DNA from: Gordonia jinghuaiqii
GTDB taxonomy: Bacteria; Actinomycetota; Actinomycetes; Mycobacteriales; Mycobacteriaceae
Direction: 5' to 3'
NCBI RefSeq assembly: GCF_014041935.1
Contig: NZ_CP059491.1
Coordinates: forward strand, 2,046,001 to 2,110,000
Length of the DNA stretch: 64,000 nt
The number at the start of each line of letters is the position of its first letter. Position 1 is the first letter of the stretch. Below, piece by piece: positions 1-9,510 of the stretch. The notes under the pieces were generated by a model. The model saw only the letters and a list, made by a program, of their open reading frames with translations. It did no database searches and was not told the origin of the DNA. The translations under genes and the position numbers were made by a program.

Positions 1-3000
1 CACCAGCAGCACTCGCTTGACCTTGCCGCGATCGGCGTCGTCGTCCTTCACGAAATGCGGGTCGTCGATCACCGAACGGAACTTGTCCTCGGTGAAGTCC
101 TCGACCGGGCTGACCGCAGCCTTGTTGCGCAGCATCGACTTCGGGGTGAAGACGATGAGCGGGCGGCTGATGCCGTCGAGTACGTGGCGACGAAGCAGGT
201 GGAAGTAGCTGGCCGGTGTCGACGGCAGCGCCACCGTCATCGAACCCTCGGCGCACAGCTGCAGGAAGCGCTCGATACGACCCGAGGTGTGGTCCGGGCC
301 CTGGCCCTCGTGTCCGTGCGGCAGGAGCAGCACGACGTCGGAGAGCTGGCCCCACTTGGCCTCACCGGAGGAGATGAACTCATCGATGATGGACTGCGCG
401 CCGTTGACGAAGTCGCCGAACTGACCCTCCCACACCACGAGGGCGTCGGGGTTGCCCACGGAGTAGCCGTACTCGAAGCCGACGATCGCGAACTCGGAGA
501 GAGGCGAGTCGTAGACCATGAACCGGCCGCCGTTGTTCTCGGCGCCGTTCTCCTCACCCACGGGCTGCAGATTGTTGAGCGGCGTGTACTCCTTACCGGT
601 CGACCGGTCGATGAGTACCGAGTGACGCTGCGTGAACGTGCCGCGACGCGAGTCCTGGCCGGACAGCCGGACGGTGCGCCCCTCCATGACCAGCGAACCG
701 AACGCCAGCAACTCGGCGAACGCCCAGTCGATGTTGCCCTTGCGGGCGGCCTCGGCACGACGCTCCAGCACCGGCTTGACGCGCGGATGCGGGGTGAAAC
801 CCTCGGGGACGTTGACGAACGCGTCGCCGATGAGCTCCAGGGTCTTGTTGTCGACGGCGGTCACCAGCTTGGTCGGCAACGTCTGGTCGGCCTGGATCGA
901 CGGGGACGGCTCGACGCTGAACTTCTCGAGTTCCTTGACCTCGTTGAAGACCCGTTCGAGCTGACCCTGGTAGTCGCGTAGGGCGTCCTCGGCCTCCTTG
1001 GTCGAGATGTCACCGCGACCGATCAGGGCCTCGGTGTAGCTCTTGCGGACGCCGCGCTTGGTGTCGATGACCTCGTACATCGCCGGCTGCGTCATCGAGG
1101 GGTCGTCACCCTCGTTGTGGCCGCGGCGACGGAAACAGACGAGGTCGATGACGACGTCCTTGTGGTAGGTCTGGCGGTAGTCGACGGCCAGCTTGGCAGC
1201 CCAGACGCAGGCCTCGGGGTCGTCACCGTTCACGTGGAAGATCGGCGCGCCGATCATCTTCGCCACGTCGGTGCAGTACTCCGTGGAACGCGAGTGCTCG
1301 GGTGCGGTGGTGAAGCCGACCTGGTTGTTGACGACGATGTGCACGGTGCCGCCGGTGCGGTAACCGGGCAGCATGGCCATGTTGAGGGTTTCGGCGACCA
1401 CGCCCTGGCCGGCGAATGCGGCATCGCCGTGCAGCATGAGCGGCAGGATCGGGAAACGATCGTCCTCGTCCATGAGGTCCTGCTTGGCGCGGACCAGACC
1501 TTCGAGGACCGGGTCGACGGCCTCGAGGTGGCTCGGATTGGCGGTCAGCGAGACGTTGATCTCGTTGTCGCCGAACATCTGGTAGTACTTGCCCTCCGCG
1601 CCGAGGTGGTACTTGACGTCACCCGAACCGTGCGCCTGCGACGGGTTCAGGTTGCCCTCGAACTCGCTGAAGATCTTCGAGTACGGCTTGCCGACGATGT
1701 TGGCGAGCACGTTCAGACGGCCGCGGTGCGGCATACCGATGACGACCTCGGTCAGGTTGTGCTCGGCGCTCTGGTCGATGACCGCGTCCATCATCGGGAT
1801 GACCGACTCGGCACCCTCGAGCGAGAAACGCTTCTGGCCGACGTACTTGGTCTGGAGGAACGTCTCGAAGGCCTCGGCGGCGTTCAGCTTGCTCAGGATG
1901 TACTTCTGCTCGCCGACCGGCGGCTTCACATGCTTGATCTCGACCCGCTCCTGCAGCCACTTCTGCTGCTCGGGTTCGAGGATGTGGGTGTACTCCACGC
2001 CGACGTGACGGCAGTACGCGTCGCGCAGGATCGACAGCACGTCGCGCAGCTTCATCTTCTCCTGGCCGTGGAAACCACCGACCTTGAAGCTGCGGTCGAG
2101 ATCCCAGAGGGTCAGACCGTAATTCTGGATGTCGAGATCCGGATGGCTGCTGCGCGCGTCGCTGTCCATCATCAGCGGATCGATGTCGGCCATCAGGTGG
2201 CCTCGACTGCGGTATGCCGCGATCAGCTCGAGAACGCGGGTGGACTTGTCGACCAGGCCGGTCGGCAGGTCGCGACGCCAGCGGACCGGCTCGTAGGGGA
2301 CATGGAACGCGGTGAAGATCTCGTCGTAGAACGCATCGTCGATGAGGAGCTGGTGGACGGTGCGCAGGAAGTCGCCCGACTCGGCGCCCTGGATGATCCG
2401 GTGATCGTAGGTCGAGGTGAGGGTCATCAGCTTGCCGACGCCGAGCTCGGCGATCTGCTCCTCGCTGGCGCCCTGGAACTCGGCCGGGTACTCCATGGCG
2501 CCGGCGCCGATGATGGCACCCTGGCCCTTCATCAGGCGCGGTACCGAGTGCACGGTGCCGATGGTGCCCGGGTTGGTCAGCGAGATGGTGACGCCGGAGA
2601 AGTCGTCGGCGCCGAGCTTGCCGTCACGCGCGCGTCGGACGATGTCCTGGTAGGCGGTGTAGAACTCGGCGAAGCCCATCGTCTCGCAGTGCTTGATCGC
2701 TGCGACGACGAGCGTGCGGTTGCCGTCCTTGCCGACCAGGTCGATGGCCAGCCCGAGGTTGGTGTGCGCCGGGGTGACGACGTTCGGCTTCCCGTCGATC
2801 TCGGCGAAGTGCCGGTTCATGTTCGGGAAGGACTTGATGGCCTGGACGATCGCGTAACCCAGGATGTGGGTGAAGCTGATCTTGCCGCCGCGGGTACGGG
2901 CGAGGTGGTTGTTGACGACGATGCGGTTGTCGATCATCGCCTTGGCCGGAACGGCGCGAACACTGGTGGCCGTCGGGATCTCCAACGACAGGGCCATGTT

Positions 3001-3513
3001 CTTCGCGATGGCTGCCGCGGGACCGCGAAGCACCTTGTTCGAGTCGGCTGCCTCGGCGGGCTTGCCCGCATCGGGCTTGGCGGCGGATTTCGGCTGCGAG
3101 CGGGCGGAGCCGTCCCGGCTGGCGACACTGTGGCCGGATGCGGCCTTGGTCGCGGTGGACTCCTTGGCGGGCGAGGGCTTGCGCGCGGGCACGGTGCGCG
3201 CAGGCTCCTGGTCGAGCGTGACCTGCTTGCGCGTGGGGGCACTGCCGTTGGTGGCCGAACCCGCCGACGACTTGGGGGCGGAAGATCCCTTGGCAGAAGG
3301 TTCCTTGGCGGAAGAATCCGGGGCGGAAGACTTTGCGGACTTCGACGTGGTCGCCTCGGTCGACGGGGAGCCGCCGTTCTCGCCGGGTTGGTAATTCTTC
3401 AGAAGCTCATGCCAACTCGGGTCCACCGAGCTCGGGTCTTCTTTGAACTGCTGGTACATTTCCTCGACCAGCCACGTGTTCTGTCCGAAATCAGAAATCG
3501 AACTGCTGCTCAC
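1..3513 (-). CDS. kgd: Multifunctional 2-oxoglutarate decarboxylase/dehydrogenase E1 (Kgd), C-terminus cut by window edge
   Basis: Thiamine-diphosphate enzyme of the TCA cycle that decarboxylates 2-oxoglutarate. In mycolic-acid actinomycetes it also carries an E2-like succinyltransferase domain. About 1171 codons are present and the reading frame runs off the window; family members are about 1220-1230 residues, so roughly 50 residues are missing. Visible order: an N-terminal E1 helix containing [12 protein letters not shown]; an Ala/Ser/Lys-rich linker at about residues 45-135; an E2-like acyltransferase core ending in [15 protein letters not shown] near residue 370, with the catalytic His; then the E1 part with [19 protein letters not shown] (ThDP/Mg site) and [16 protein letters not shown]. 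The GTG start at 3513 has GAGGCGAG about 8 nt upstream. It is read in the same direction as the ABC transporter behind it, 138 nt away. Confidence 0.97.
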   Translation of the reverse strand, partial: MSSSSISDFGQNTWLVEEMYQQFKEDPSSVDPSWHELLKNYQPGENGGSPSTEATTSKSAKSSAPDSSAKEPSAKGSSAPKSSAGSATNGSAPTRKQVTLDQEPARTVPARKPSPAKESTATKAASGHSVASRDGSARSQPKSAAKPDAGKPAEAADSNKVLRGPAAAIAKNMALSLEIPTATSVRAVPAKAMIDNRIVVNNHLARTRGGKISFTHILGYAIVQAIKSFPNMNRHFAEIDGKPNVVTPAHTNLGLAIDLVGKDGNRTLVVAAIKHCETMGFAEFYTAYQDIVRRARDGKLGADDFSGVTISLTNPGTIGTVHSVPRLMKGQGAIIGAGAMEYPAEFQGASEEQIAELGVGKLMTLTSTYDHRIIQGAESGDFLRTVHQLLIDDAFYDEIFTAFHVPYEPVRWRRDLPTGLVDKSTRVLELIAAYRSRGHLMADIDPLMMDSDARSSHPDLDIQNYGLTLWDLDRSFKVGGFHGQEKMKLRDVLSILRDAYCRHVGVEYTHILEPEQQKWLQERVEIKHVKPPVGEQKYILSKLNAAEAFETFLQTKYVGQKRFSLEGAESVIPMMDAVIDQSAEHNLTEVVIGMPHRGRLNVLANIVGKPYSKIFSEFEGNLNPSQAHGSGDVKYHLGAEGKYYQMFGDNEINVSLTANPSHLEAVDPVLEGLVRAKQDLMDEDDRFPILPLMLHGDAAFAGQGVVAETLNMAMLPGYRTGGTVHIVVNNQVGFTTAPEHSRSTEYCTDVAKMIGAPIFHVNGDDPEACVWAAKLAVDYRQTYHKDVVIDLVCFRRRGHNEGDDPSMTQPAMYEVIDTKRGVRKSYTEALIGRGDISTKEAEDALRDYQGQLERVFNEVKELEKFSVEPSPSIQADQTLPTKLVTAVDNKTLELIGDAFVNVPEGFTPHPRVKPVLERRAEAARKGNIDWAFAELLAFGSLVMEGRTVRLSGQDSRRGTFTQRHSVLIDRSTGKEYTPLNNLQPVGEENGAENNGGRFMVYDSPLSEFAIVGFEYGYSVGNPDALVVWEGQFGDFVNGAQSIIDEFISSGEAKWGQLSDVVLLLPHGHEGQGPDHTSGRIERFLQLCAEGSMTVALPSTPASYFHLLRRHVLDGISRPLIVFTPKSMLRNKAAVSPVEDFTEDKFRSVIDDPHFVKDDDADRGKVKRVLLV

Positions 3514-3651
3514 AGCGGTATCTCGCCTCAATTCCCTGAAGGTGCCGGGTTCTCTGCCACGCTGTCGTCTCTTGTGGAGACTATCCGTGAATCAACTGAC
3601 GATGCTACGCGTCGTCGAGTCGATCACACCTACCGACCTGCTACTACCGAG

Positions 3652-6600
3652 TCAGTTCGTGTGGGCCGGTTCTTGATGTTCGACGTGCCCCGTTGCACGT
3701 CCGGTCATCGGGCCGTCGGGCCCGGGCGCCGGCGAGTTGTCGGGATCGACACCTGCATCCCAGAACCCGCGGTACCTCTGTCCCAACGTCAGCAGCTCCT
3801 CGTGTGTTCCGAGTTCGACGATGTGGCCGCCGTCGACCACCGCGATCATGTCCGCGCGCGCGGCGGTGGCGAGGCGGTGGGCGACGATCACCGAGGTGCG
3901 GCGCCGGGTCACCGCACGCCCGGCGGCGAGAACCTGGGCTTCGGTGGCCTGGTCGAGGGTTGCGGTCGCCTCGTCGAGGAGCAGCAGGTCGGGGTCGACG
4001 AGCTCGGCGCGGGCCAGCGCGATGAGCTGGCGCTGGCCGGAGCTCAGTCCGTGGCCGCGTTCGCCGATGGGGTGGTTCATCCGGCCCGGCAAGGACGCGA
4101 TCATCCCCAGCGCGCCGACGGCGGCAGCCGCGGCAGCGATCTCCGCGCGCCCGGCGTCGGGCCGGCCGTAGGCGATGTTGTCGGCGACGGTGCCGGTGAA
4201 CAGGTGTGGTTCCTGCGGAACGAGTCCCAGCCGGCGTCGATATCCGGAGAGCACGATGTCGGCGATGTTCGTGTGGTCGACGAGGACCCGGCCGGAGGTG
4301 GGGTCGTAGAACCTGGCGAGGAGCTTGACGATCGTCGACTTGCCCGCACCCGTCCGGCCGACGATCGCGAGCGAGGTCCCGGGCGGGATGTGCAGGTCGA
4401 CGTCGTCGAGCGCATCCGAGGCGGCCCCCTGGTAGCGGAACCCGACGCGTTCGAAGTCGACCTCGCCCTCGAACCCGGCGGCGGGGGCCGGACGGGCGTC
4501 GGGAGGTGTGCGCAGGGAACTCGGGGTCTGGAGCAGGTCGCCGATGCGTCGGAGACCGACGGCGGCCTGCTGGTAGCCGTCGAAGACCTGCGACAGCTGC
4601 TGGACGGGGCCGAACAGCATCGTGAGGTAGAGGACGAATGCGACGAGGGTGCCCGCCGAGAGCGATCCCGATGCGACCTGTCCCGCGCCGACGCCGAGCG
4701 CGATGGCCGTCGCGACATCCGACATGAGCTGGATCAACGGGAAGTAGGCGGCGATCGCGCGCTGGGACACCATCCGTGCCTCGACCCAGGCTGCCGACCG
4801 CTGCGCGAAGCGTGTCTGCGCGCTCCGGGTGCGCAGGTAGGTCTGGGTCGTCTTGATGCCGGCGATGTTCTCCTGGAAGTCGGCGTTGACGGTGCTGATC
4901 AGCTCGCGGGAACGGGTGTAGGCGCGCGATGCGACCCGCCGGAAGACCACCGTCGCGGCGATGAGCAGCGGGAACACCGGAAGGACGAGGAGTCCGAGCA
5001 GTGGCCCGGTGATCAGCAGCGCGATGATGACCCCGACGAGCGTGAGCATCGCCACGATGGCCGATGTCAGACCCGCCTGCAGGAAGGTCGACAGCGCGTC
5101 GATGTCGGTGGTCATCCGCGTCATGATGCGGCCGGACAGTTCCCGCTCGTAGTAGTCCAGACCCAGTCGCTGGATGTGCGCATAGCTGCGGATGCGCAAA
5201 CCGAACAGCACGCGTTCGCCGGCACGCGTCGACGTCATGGTCATCGACGACGCCGCGACCCAGCCGATCGCGACCAGCACGATGCCGCCTACGGCCGCCC
5301 ACCAGAGCGTGGACCGGTCGGTGGATCCGGTCGCGTCGATCACCGCACGGGCGATGCTCGGAAACGCGAGTCCGACGAGGGTCTCGACGGCGATCGCGAC
5401 GAGGGCGGCAGCCAGCAGCCAGCGGACCGGGGCGAGCAGGCCGCGCAGGGTGAACTCGGGGTTCTCGCGCCGGGCGGCCTCGACGTCGACCTCGGGATCC
5501 TCGATGGCCGGGGGGAGTGCGTCCACACTCGCCTGCAGCTCGGGGGTGGCCGGCATCGAGCCGAGGGCGCTGGCCACCCCGCCGCCGCGTCCTCCGGTCC
5601 TGGTGCCCGCTCCGGCCAGGACTCGGGGCCCGCCCGTCGTCGGGGCCTGCGCGGAACCGGCTGCGGGCCAGAGGCTCTCGAGCTGTTCCGCGCCGATCGT
5701 GGCGACGGGTGGCGGCTGCGTGCTCTCGGCATCGGGGTCCGAAGCCGTGCTCGTCATCAGCTCACGGAATCGCGGGGAAGTCGCCTCGAGCTCGTCGAGG
5801 GTCCCGAGGGCCGTGATGCGCCCGTCGTCGAGAACCGCGATCCGGTCGGCGAGGACGAGCGTCGACCGGCGGTGGGCGAGGACCAGCATCGTGGCACCCT
5901 GCCTGCGCAGACGGCCCAGGATGCGGGATTCGGTGCTCGCATCGACCGCGGAGGTGGCGTCGTCGAGCACGAGGACGGCCGGATCGGCGAACAACGCGCG
6001 GGCCAGCGCGATGCGCTGACGCTGGCCGCCGGACAGGGTGAGGCCCCGTTCGCCGATGACGGTGTCGTAGCCGTCGGGCAGTGCCCGGACGAACTCGTCG
6101 GCATCGGCGGCGACGGCTGCCGCACGGACACGGGCGGCGACGTCCGCGTCGGTGTCGATCTCGTCGGTGTCGTTCTCTTCTGGGCCGTCGGGCCGGTCGG
6201 CGGCCGGGCCCATGGCGATGTTCGCGGTGATGGTGTCGGAGAACAGGAACGGTTCGTCGAAGACGACGGCGACCGCCCGGTGCAGTGACGCCGGCGCGAG
6301 GTCGGCGAGCGGATAGGACCGGCCACCGTCGTCGATGAGTGAGATCGTGCCCGAGTCGGGACGCTCGAACCGGCTGACGAGGTCGGCGATCGTGGATTTG
6401 CCCGACCCCGGCGGGCCGACCACGGCCACGCATTCGCCCGGCTCGACCCGCAGGTCGATACCGGCGAGGACCGCGGGCGGGTCGTCGGCGGCATGGGTGT
6501 GATGGGCGAAGCCGACGTCTGTGAGCTCCACCCCGAGGGGTCCGTCGGGCAGTGTCCCGGATGCGGTGTCGCCTGGGTCGCGGGGGTGATCGATGACGTC

Positions 6601-7584
6601 GTAGACGCGTTCGACGGCGGCGCGGGCGAGCTGGGCGTTGACGATGAGGTTGGTGAGCAGACGGGCGATGCCGGTCATGGTGGCGACGTAGGTGCTGAAG
6701 GCGAGGAAGGTGCCCGCCGTGATCGTGCCGATCATCGTCAGATATCCGCCGATCACGATCACCCCGACCATGCCGAGCTGAGGGATCGCGGCCAGCGTCG
6801 GCGCGAAACGCGAGTTGATGCGCGCCGCCCGCAGGCGGCGGGCGAAGACGGTCCGGCATCGGGCGATGAGGCCGTCGACGGCCCGGTCCTCCTGCCCGAA
6901 GCCCTTGACCACCCGGACGCCGGTCACGGTTTCCTCGACGTGCTGGGCGACATCGGCCGCGGACTGCTGGGCCGACCAGTTCGCGGCGAACAGCCTGCGT
7001 CTGGTGCGCCACACCTCGAGGGCTATCAGCGGGGCGATGACCAGTGCGACCGCGGTCAACAGCGGGGACAGATAGGCCATGATCCCGAGCGCGACCACCA
7101 TCTGCACCGCGGCGCCCGCCGACAGCGGTGCCATGGCGAGCAGGCTCTGCACCACCTGGATGTCGGAGATGGAGCGGGAGACGATCTGGCCGGTCCGGAT
7201 CTGGTGCTGGCTGCGGCCGTCGAGATGCAGCAGGGTGTCGAGAAGGCATAGGCGGAGGCGGTTCTGCACGTTGACCGCCAGCCGGCCGGCGAACACCCGC
7301 CGCCCGAAGTGGCAGGCGTAGCGGATCACGGCCGCGACGATCAGAGCCGCGATGATCTCGCCGAGCGTGAGACCGTCGTCGACCACCCCGGTGGCATGGT
7401 CGATGGCGGCCTTGGCCAGCAGCGGCATCGTGACGTCCACGGCGACGGCGACCATCGTCACCGTCATCGTCACCACGACGAGCCGGCGGTATCGCCACGA
7501 CTCGCGTAACAGCTTTCGAATCCAGCCGGGTTCGGCCGGAGAGGTCCCGTCGGCGGGCGGCGGAGTGGGTGCCGAGGTCACCAC
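3652..7584 (-). CDS. Fused ABC exporter, TMD-NBD-TMD-NBD (1310 aa)
   Basis: Single-chain ABC exporter with two membrane domains and two nucleotide-binding domains, an architecture like the M. tuberculosis multidrug exporter Rv0194 (about 1194 aa). Membrane domain 1 spans about residues 35-320. NBD1 has Walker A GPPGSGKST (about 391), LSGGQRQR (about 514) and Walker B VLVLDDATSAVD. An acidic/Pro linker follows at about 610-710, membrane domain 2 at about 730-1020, then NBD2 with GRTGAGKST (about 1075), LSSGQRQL (about 1180) and LLLLDEATATLD. NBD1 has Asp in place of the catalytic Glu and NBD2 has LSSGQ instead of LSGGQ, so one ATP site should be degenerate. The start codon overlaps the end of the upstream gene by 7 nt, suggesting coupling. 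The substrate cannot be told from sequence; drug or lipid export is possible. Confidence 0.93.
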   Translation of the reverse strand: MVTSAPTPPPADGTSPAEPGWIRKLLRESWRYRRLVVVTMTVTMVAVAVDVTMPLLAKAAIDHATGVVDDGLTLGEIIAALIVAAVIRYACHFGRRVFAGRLAVNVQNRLRLCLLDTLLHLDGRSQHQIRTGQIVSRSISDIQVVQSLLAMAPLSAGAAVQMVVALGIMAYLSPLLTAVALVIAPLIALEVWRTRRRLFAANWSAQQSAADVAQHVEETVTGVRVVKGFGQEDRAVDGLIARCRTVFARRLRAARINSRFAPTLAAIPQLGMVGVIVIGGYLTMIGTITAGTFLAFSTYVATMTGIARLLTNLIVNAQLARAAVERVYDVIDHPRDPGDTASGTLPDGPLGVELTDVGFAHHTHAADDPPAVLAGIDLRVEPGECVAVVGPPGSGKSTIADLVSRFERPDSGTISLIDDGGRSYPLADLAPASLHRAVAVVFDEPFLFSDTITANIAMGPAADRPDGPEENDTDEIDTDADVAARVRAAAVAADADEFVRALPDGYDTVIGERGLTLSGGQRQRIALARALFADPAVLVLDDATSAVDASTESRILGRLRRQGATMLVLAHRRSTLVLADRIAVLDDGRITALGTLDELEATSPRFRELMTSTASDPDAESTQPPPVATIGAEQLESLWPAAGSAQAPTTGGPRVLAGAGTRTGGRGGGVASALGSMPATPELQASVDALPPAIEDPEVDVEAARRENPEFTLRGLLAPVRWLLAAALVAIAVETLVGLAFPSIARAVIDATGSTDRSTLWWAAVGGIVLVAIGWVAASSMTMTSTRAGERVLFGLRIRSYAHIQRLGLDYYERELSGRIMTRMTTDIDALSTFLQAGLTSAIVAMLTLVGVIIALLITGPLLGLLVLPVFPLLIAATVVFRRVASRAYTRSRELISTVNADFQENIAGIKTTQTYLRTRSAQTRFAQRSAAWVEARMVSQRAIAAYFPLIQLMSDVATAIALGVGAGQVASGSLSAGTLVAFVLYLTMLFGPVQQLSQVFDGYQQAAVGLRRIGDLLQTPSSLRTPPDARPAPAAGFEGEVDFERVGFRYQGAASDALDDVDLHIPPGTSLAIVGRTGAGKSTIVKLLARFYDPTSGRVLVDHTNIADIVLSGYRRRLGLVPQEPHLFTGTVADNIAYGRPDAGRAEIAAAAAAVGALGMIASLPGRMNHPIGERGHGLSSGQRQLIALARAELVDPDLLLLDEATATLDQATEAQVLAAGRAVTRRRTSVIVAHRLATAARADMIAVVDGGHIVELGTHEELLTLGQRYRGFWDAGVDPDNSPAPGPDGPMTGRATGHVEHQEPAHTN

Positions 7585-8303
7585 GAACCGGGTGGCAGCG
7601 GATCCGGGTCGGTCACCTCGACGAAGTCGACGTCGATCAGCCAGTTCCGGGGTGCCGGGCCGAATGCCTCGCGCGCGTTGTGCACCACCTTGCGGCCGAG
7701 TGCACGACTGCCCACACCGCCGATGACCGCGCCGATACCGGCGGGCATGAGCTTGCCGAAGATGAGGGGCGCGCGGCGGATCGCGTACTTGCGGACGAGT
7801 TTGTTGACCAGCGTCTTGTTGAGCTTGGTGACGGCGCCCGACGGCAGGGCGGCCCCGCCGAGCCGCCGCAGCGTGCCGCCGCCGGTGCCGACGACCCGCC
7901 CGAGCGCCAGAACACCCTCCTCACCCAGGGCGACGGCCATGACCAGCGCCTTGCGGCGGTCGGATTCGTGGACCGGGATACCGTGCACCTCGGCGATCGA
8001 CAGGGCCAGCAGCGCCGACGCCTCGAGGAAGAAGGCGGTGTCTCCGGTCATCGCACCGAAGGCGGTCATCGTACCGACGCCGGGTATCGCGGCGGCGGCG
8101 CCGACCGCGCCGCCGGACCCGGTGACCGCGTTGAGGTATCGCTTCTCCAACCGCTCGATGATCTGGGCGGGGGAGTCGTCGGGATGTTTGCGGCGCAACG
8201 AGTCCACGTACTTCTTGACGGCGGGTGCCTGCAGCCGCTGGGCGCGGTCGAGGATGCCGCCGGTGACCTCGACGGCCTTGCCGGGAGCCTTCTTCTCGCT
8301 CAT
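7578..8303 (-). CDS. EcsC-like protein (241 aa)
   Basis: Protein of unknown function. The centre (about residues 60-115) holds Gly/Ala-rich hydrophobic stretches of the type seen in EcsC-family proteins (IPGVGTMTAFGAMTGDTAFF, then a Leu/Ala-rich helix), and a second Gly-rich hydrophobic segment lies near residue 195 (MPAGIGAVIGGVGSRALG). I chose ATG 8303 (MSEKKAPGK) because it forms an ATGA overlap with the stop of the upstream GST-type gene; an in-frame GTG 15 nt upstream is the alternative. With the genes on either side overlapping it, it belongs to a three-gene transcription unit GST-EcsC-ABC. From memory, a membrane protein gene (Rv1249c) lies at the same place between kgd and an MFS gene in M. 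tuberculosis. The family assignment is an inference from pattern. Confidence 0.75.
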   Translation of the reverse strand: MSEKKAPGKAVEVTGGILDRAQRLQAPAVKKYVDSLRRKHPDDSPAQIIERLEKRYLNAVTGSGGAVGAAAAIPGVGTMTAFGAMTGDTAFFLEASALLALSIAEVHGIPVHESDRRKALVMAVALGEEGVLALGRVVGTGGGTLRRLGGAALPSGAVTKLNKTLVNKLVRKYAIRRAPLIFGKLMPAGIGAVIGGVGSRALGRKVVHNAREAFGPAPRNWLIDVDFVEVTDPDPLPPGSW

Positions 8304-9385
8304 GACGCCGGCACCCAATCCGCGGCGGGGACGACCTCGGCCGGCGGCGGGGGGCCCGGGGGTGTGCCGTCGCCGAAGGGGCGACCGCCGAGCTCCTCAC
8401 GGTGGTGCGGGGCGAGCCATCCGCGCAGATCGGGGCCCTTCGGCACGATCTGCGTCGGGTTCACGTCGGTGTGGACGATGTAGTAGTGCTGCTTGATCTG
8501 GGTGAAGTCGGTGGTGTCGCCGAACCCCGGGGTCTGGAACAGGTCGCGGGCGTAGGCCCACAGCACCGGCATCTCGCTCAGCTTGCTGCGGTTGCACTTG
8601 AAGTGCCCGTGGTAGACGGCGTCGAAGCGGGCCAGCGTGGTGAACAACCGGACGTCGGCCTCGGTGATCGTGTCGCCCACCAGGAAGCGCTGCGTGGCGA
8701 GCCGGTCGGACAACTCGTCGAGTTTGGTGAACAGGCGGTCGTAGGCGGACTCGTAGGACTCTTGACTGCCGGCGAAGCCGCAACGGTAGACGCCGTTGTT
8801 GACCTCGGTGTAGATGCCGTGGCTGACCTCGTCGATCTCGTCACGCAGGTGCGCCGGATAGAGCTCGGGAGCGCCGTCGCGGTGGAACTCGGTCCACTCG
8901 AGGGAGAAGTCGATCGTGATCTGGGGGAAGTCGTTGGTGACCACCTGGCCGGTCGGGACGTCGACGACGGCGGGCACCGTGATCCCCTTCGGATAGCCGG
9001 GGAACCGCTTCTCGTAGGCGTCCTTGAGCCGAGGTATCTGCAGGACGGGGTCGACGCCGCCCGGATCGAGATCGAAGGTCCACGAGTTCTTGTCGTGGGT
9101 GGGCCCGCAGAGTCCGAGGGAGATGGCATCTTCGAGACCGAGGAGCCGTCGGACGATGAGGGTGCGATTGGCCCACGGGCACGCACGCGCGGCGATGAGC
9201 CGATAGCGGCCGGCCTCCACCGGATAGCCGTCGCGGCCGTCCCGGGTGATGCGGGTCTCGATGTACTTGGTGTCCCGCACGAACTCCTGGCCGGTCATCA
9301 CGTACGAACCCTGTTCGTCCTCGGAGGTCTCTGGTGCGTCCCGGGATGTCGACGCGGTGCCGGACTCGGTGCTCATGGGCTCCAC
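8300..9385 (-). CDS. Xi-class glutathione/mycothiol S-transferase-type hydroquinone reductase
   Basis: About 361 residues, the length of xi-class GSTs (S-glutathionyl-hydroquinone reductases). An N-terminal acidic/Ser-rich extension is followed by a thioredoxin-like domain with the signature ARACPWANR, catalytic Cys about 69, then the GST C-terminal helical domain (for example DTITEADVRLFTTLARFDAV at about 242-261). A Pro-rich tail follows. The family reduces thiol-conjugated quinones through the active-site Cys. Mycolic-acid actinomycetes use mycothiol rather than glutathione, so the true cosubstrate is probably mycothiol (inference). Start: GTG 9385 is used; ATG 9376 (MSTESG) is equally possible. 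Transcribed away from the MFS gene across a 125-nt gap, and the stop overlaps the next start as ATGA. Confidence 0.88.
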   Translation of the reverse strand: MEPMSTESGTASTSRDAPETSEDEQGSYVMTGQEFVRDTKYIETRITRDGRDGYPVEAGRYRLIAARACPWANRTLIVRRLLGLEDAISLGLCGPTHDKNSWTFDLDPGGVDPVLQIPRLKDAYEKRFPGYPKGITVPAVVDVPTGQVVTNDFPQITIDFSLEWTEFHRDGAPELYPAHLRDEIDEVSHGIYTEVNNGVYRCGFAGSQESYESAYDRLFTKLDELSDRLATQRFLVGDTITEADVRLFTTLARFDAVYHGHFKCNRSKLSEMPVLWAYARDLFQTPGFGDTTDFTQIKQHYYIVHTDVNPTQIVPKGPDLRGWLAPHHREELGGRPFGDGTPPGPPPPAEVVPAADWVPAS

Positions 9386-9510
9386 AGTAATGATTCGCTC
9401 CGACGGTCATACCGGATCGCCGGTGCGAATCGGACATCACCGGCGCACGGCCGATTTTCGGCGTGAGTCGGGCACGGGCCGACCGTCGGCACAGGTCTAG
9501 CATCGGGGAA

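Noticed and set aside
1117..6288. A 1723-codon open frame on the + strand
   Set aside because: It lies antisense to kgd and the ABC exporter, its Arg/Gly/Asp/Val-rich product has no recognisable domain, and long antisense frames are common in GC-rich codon-biased genes.
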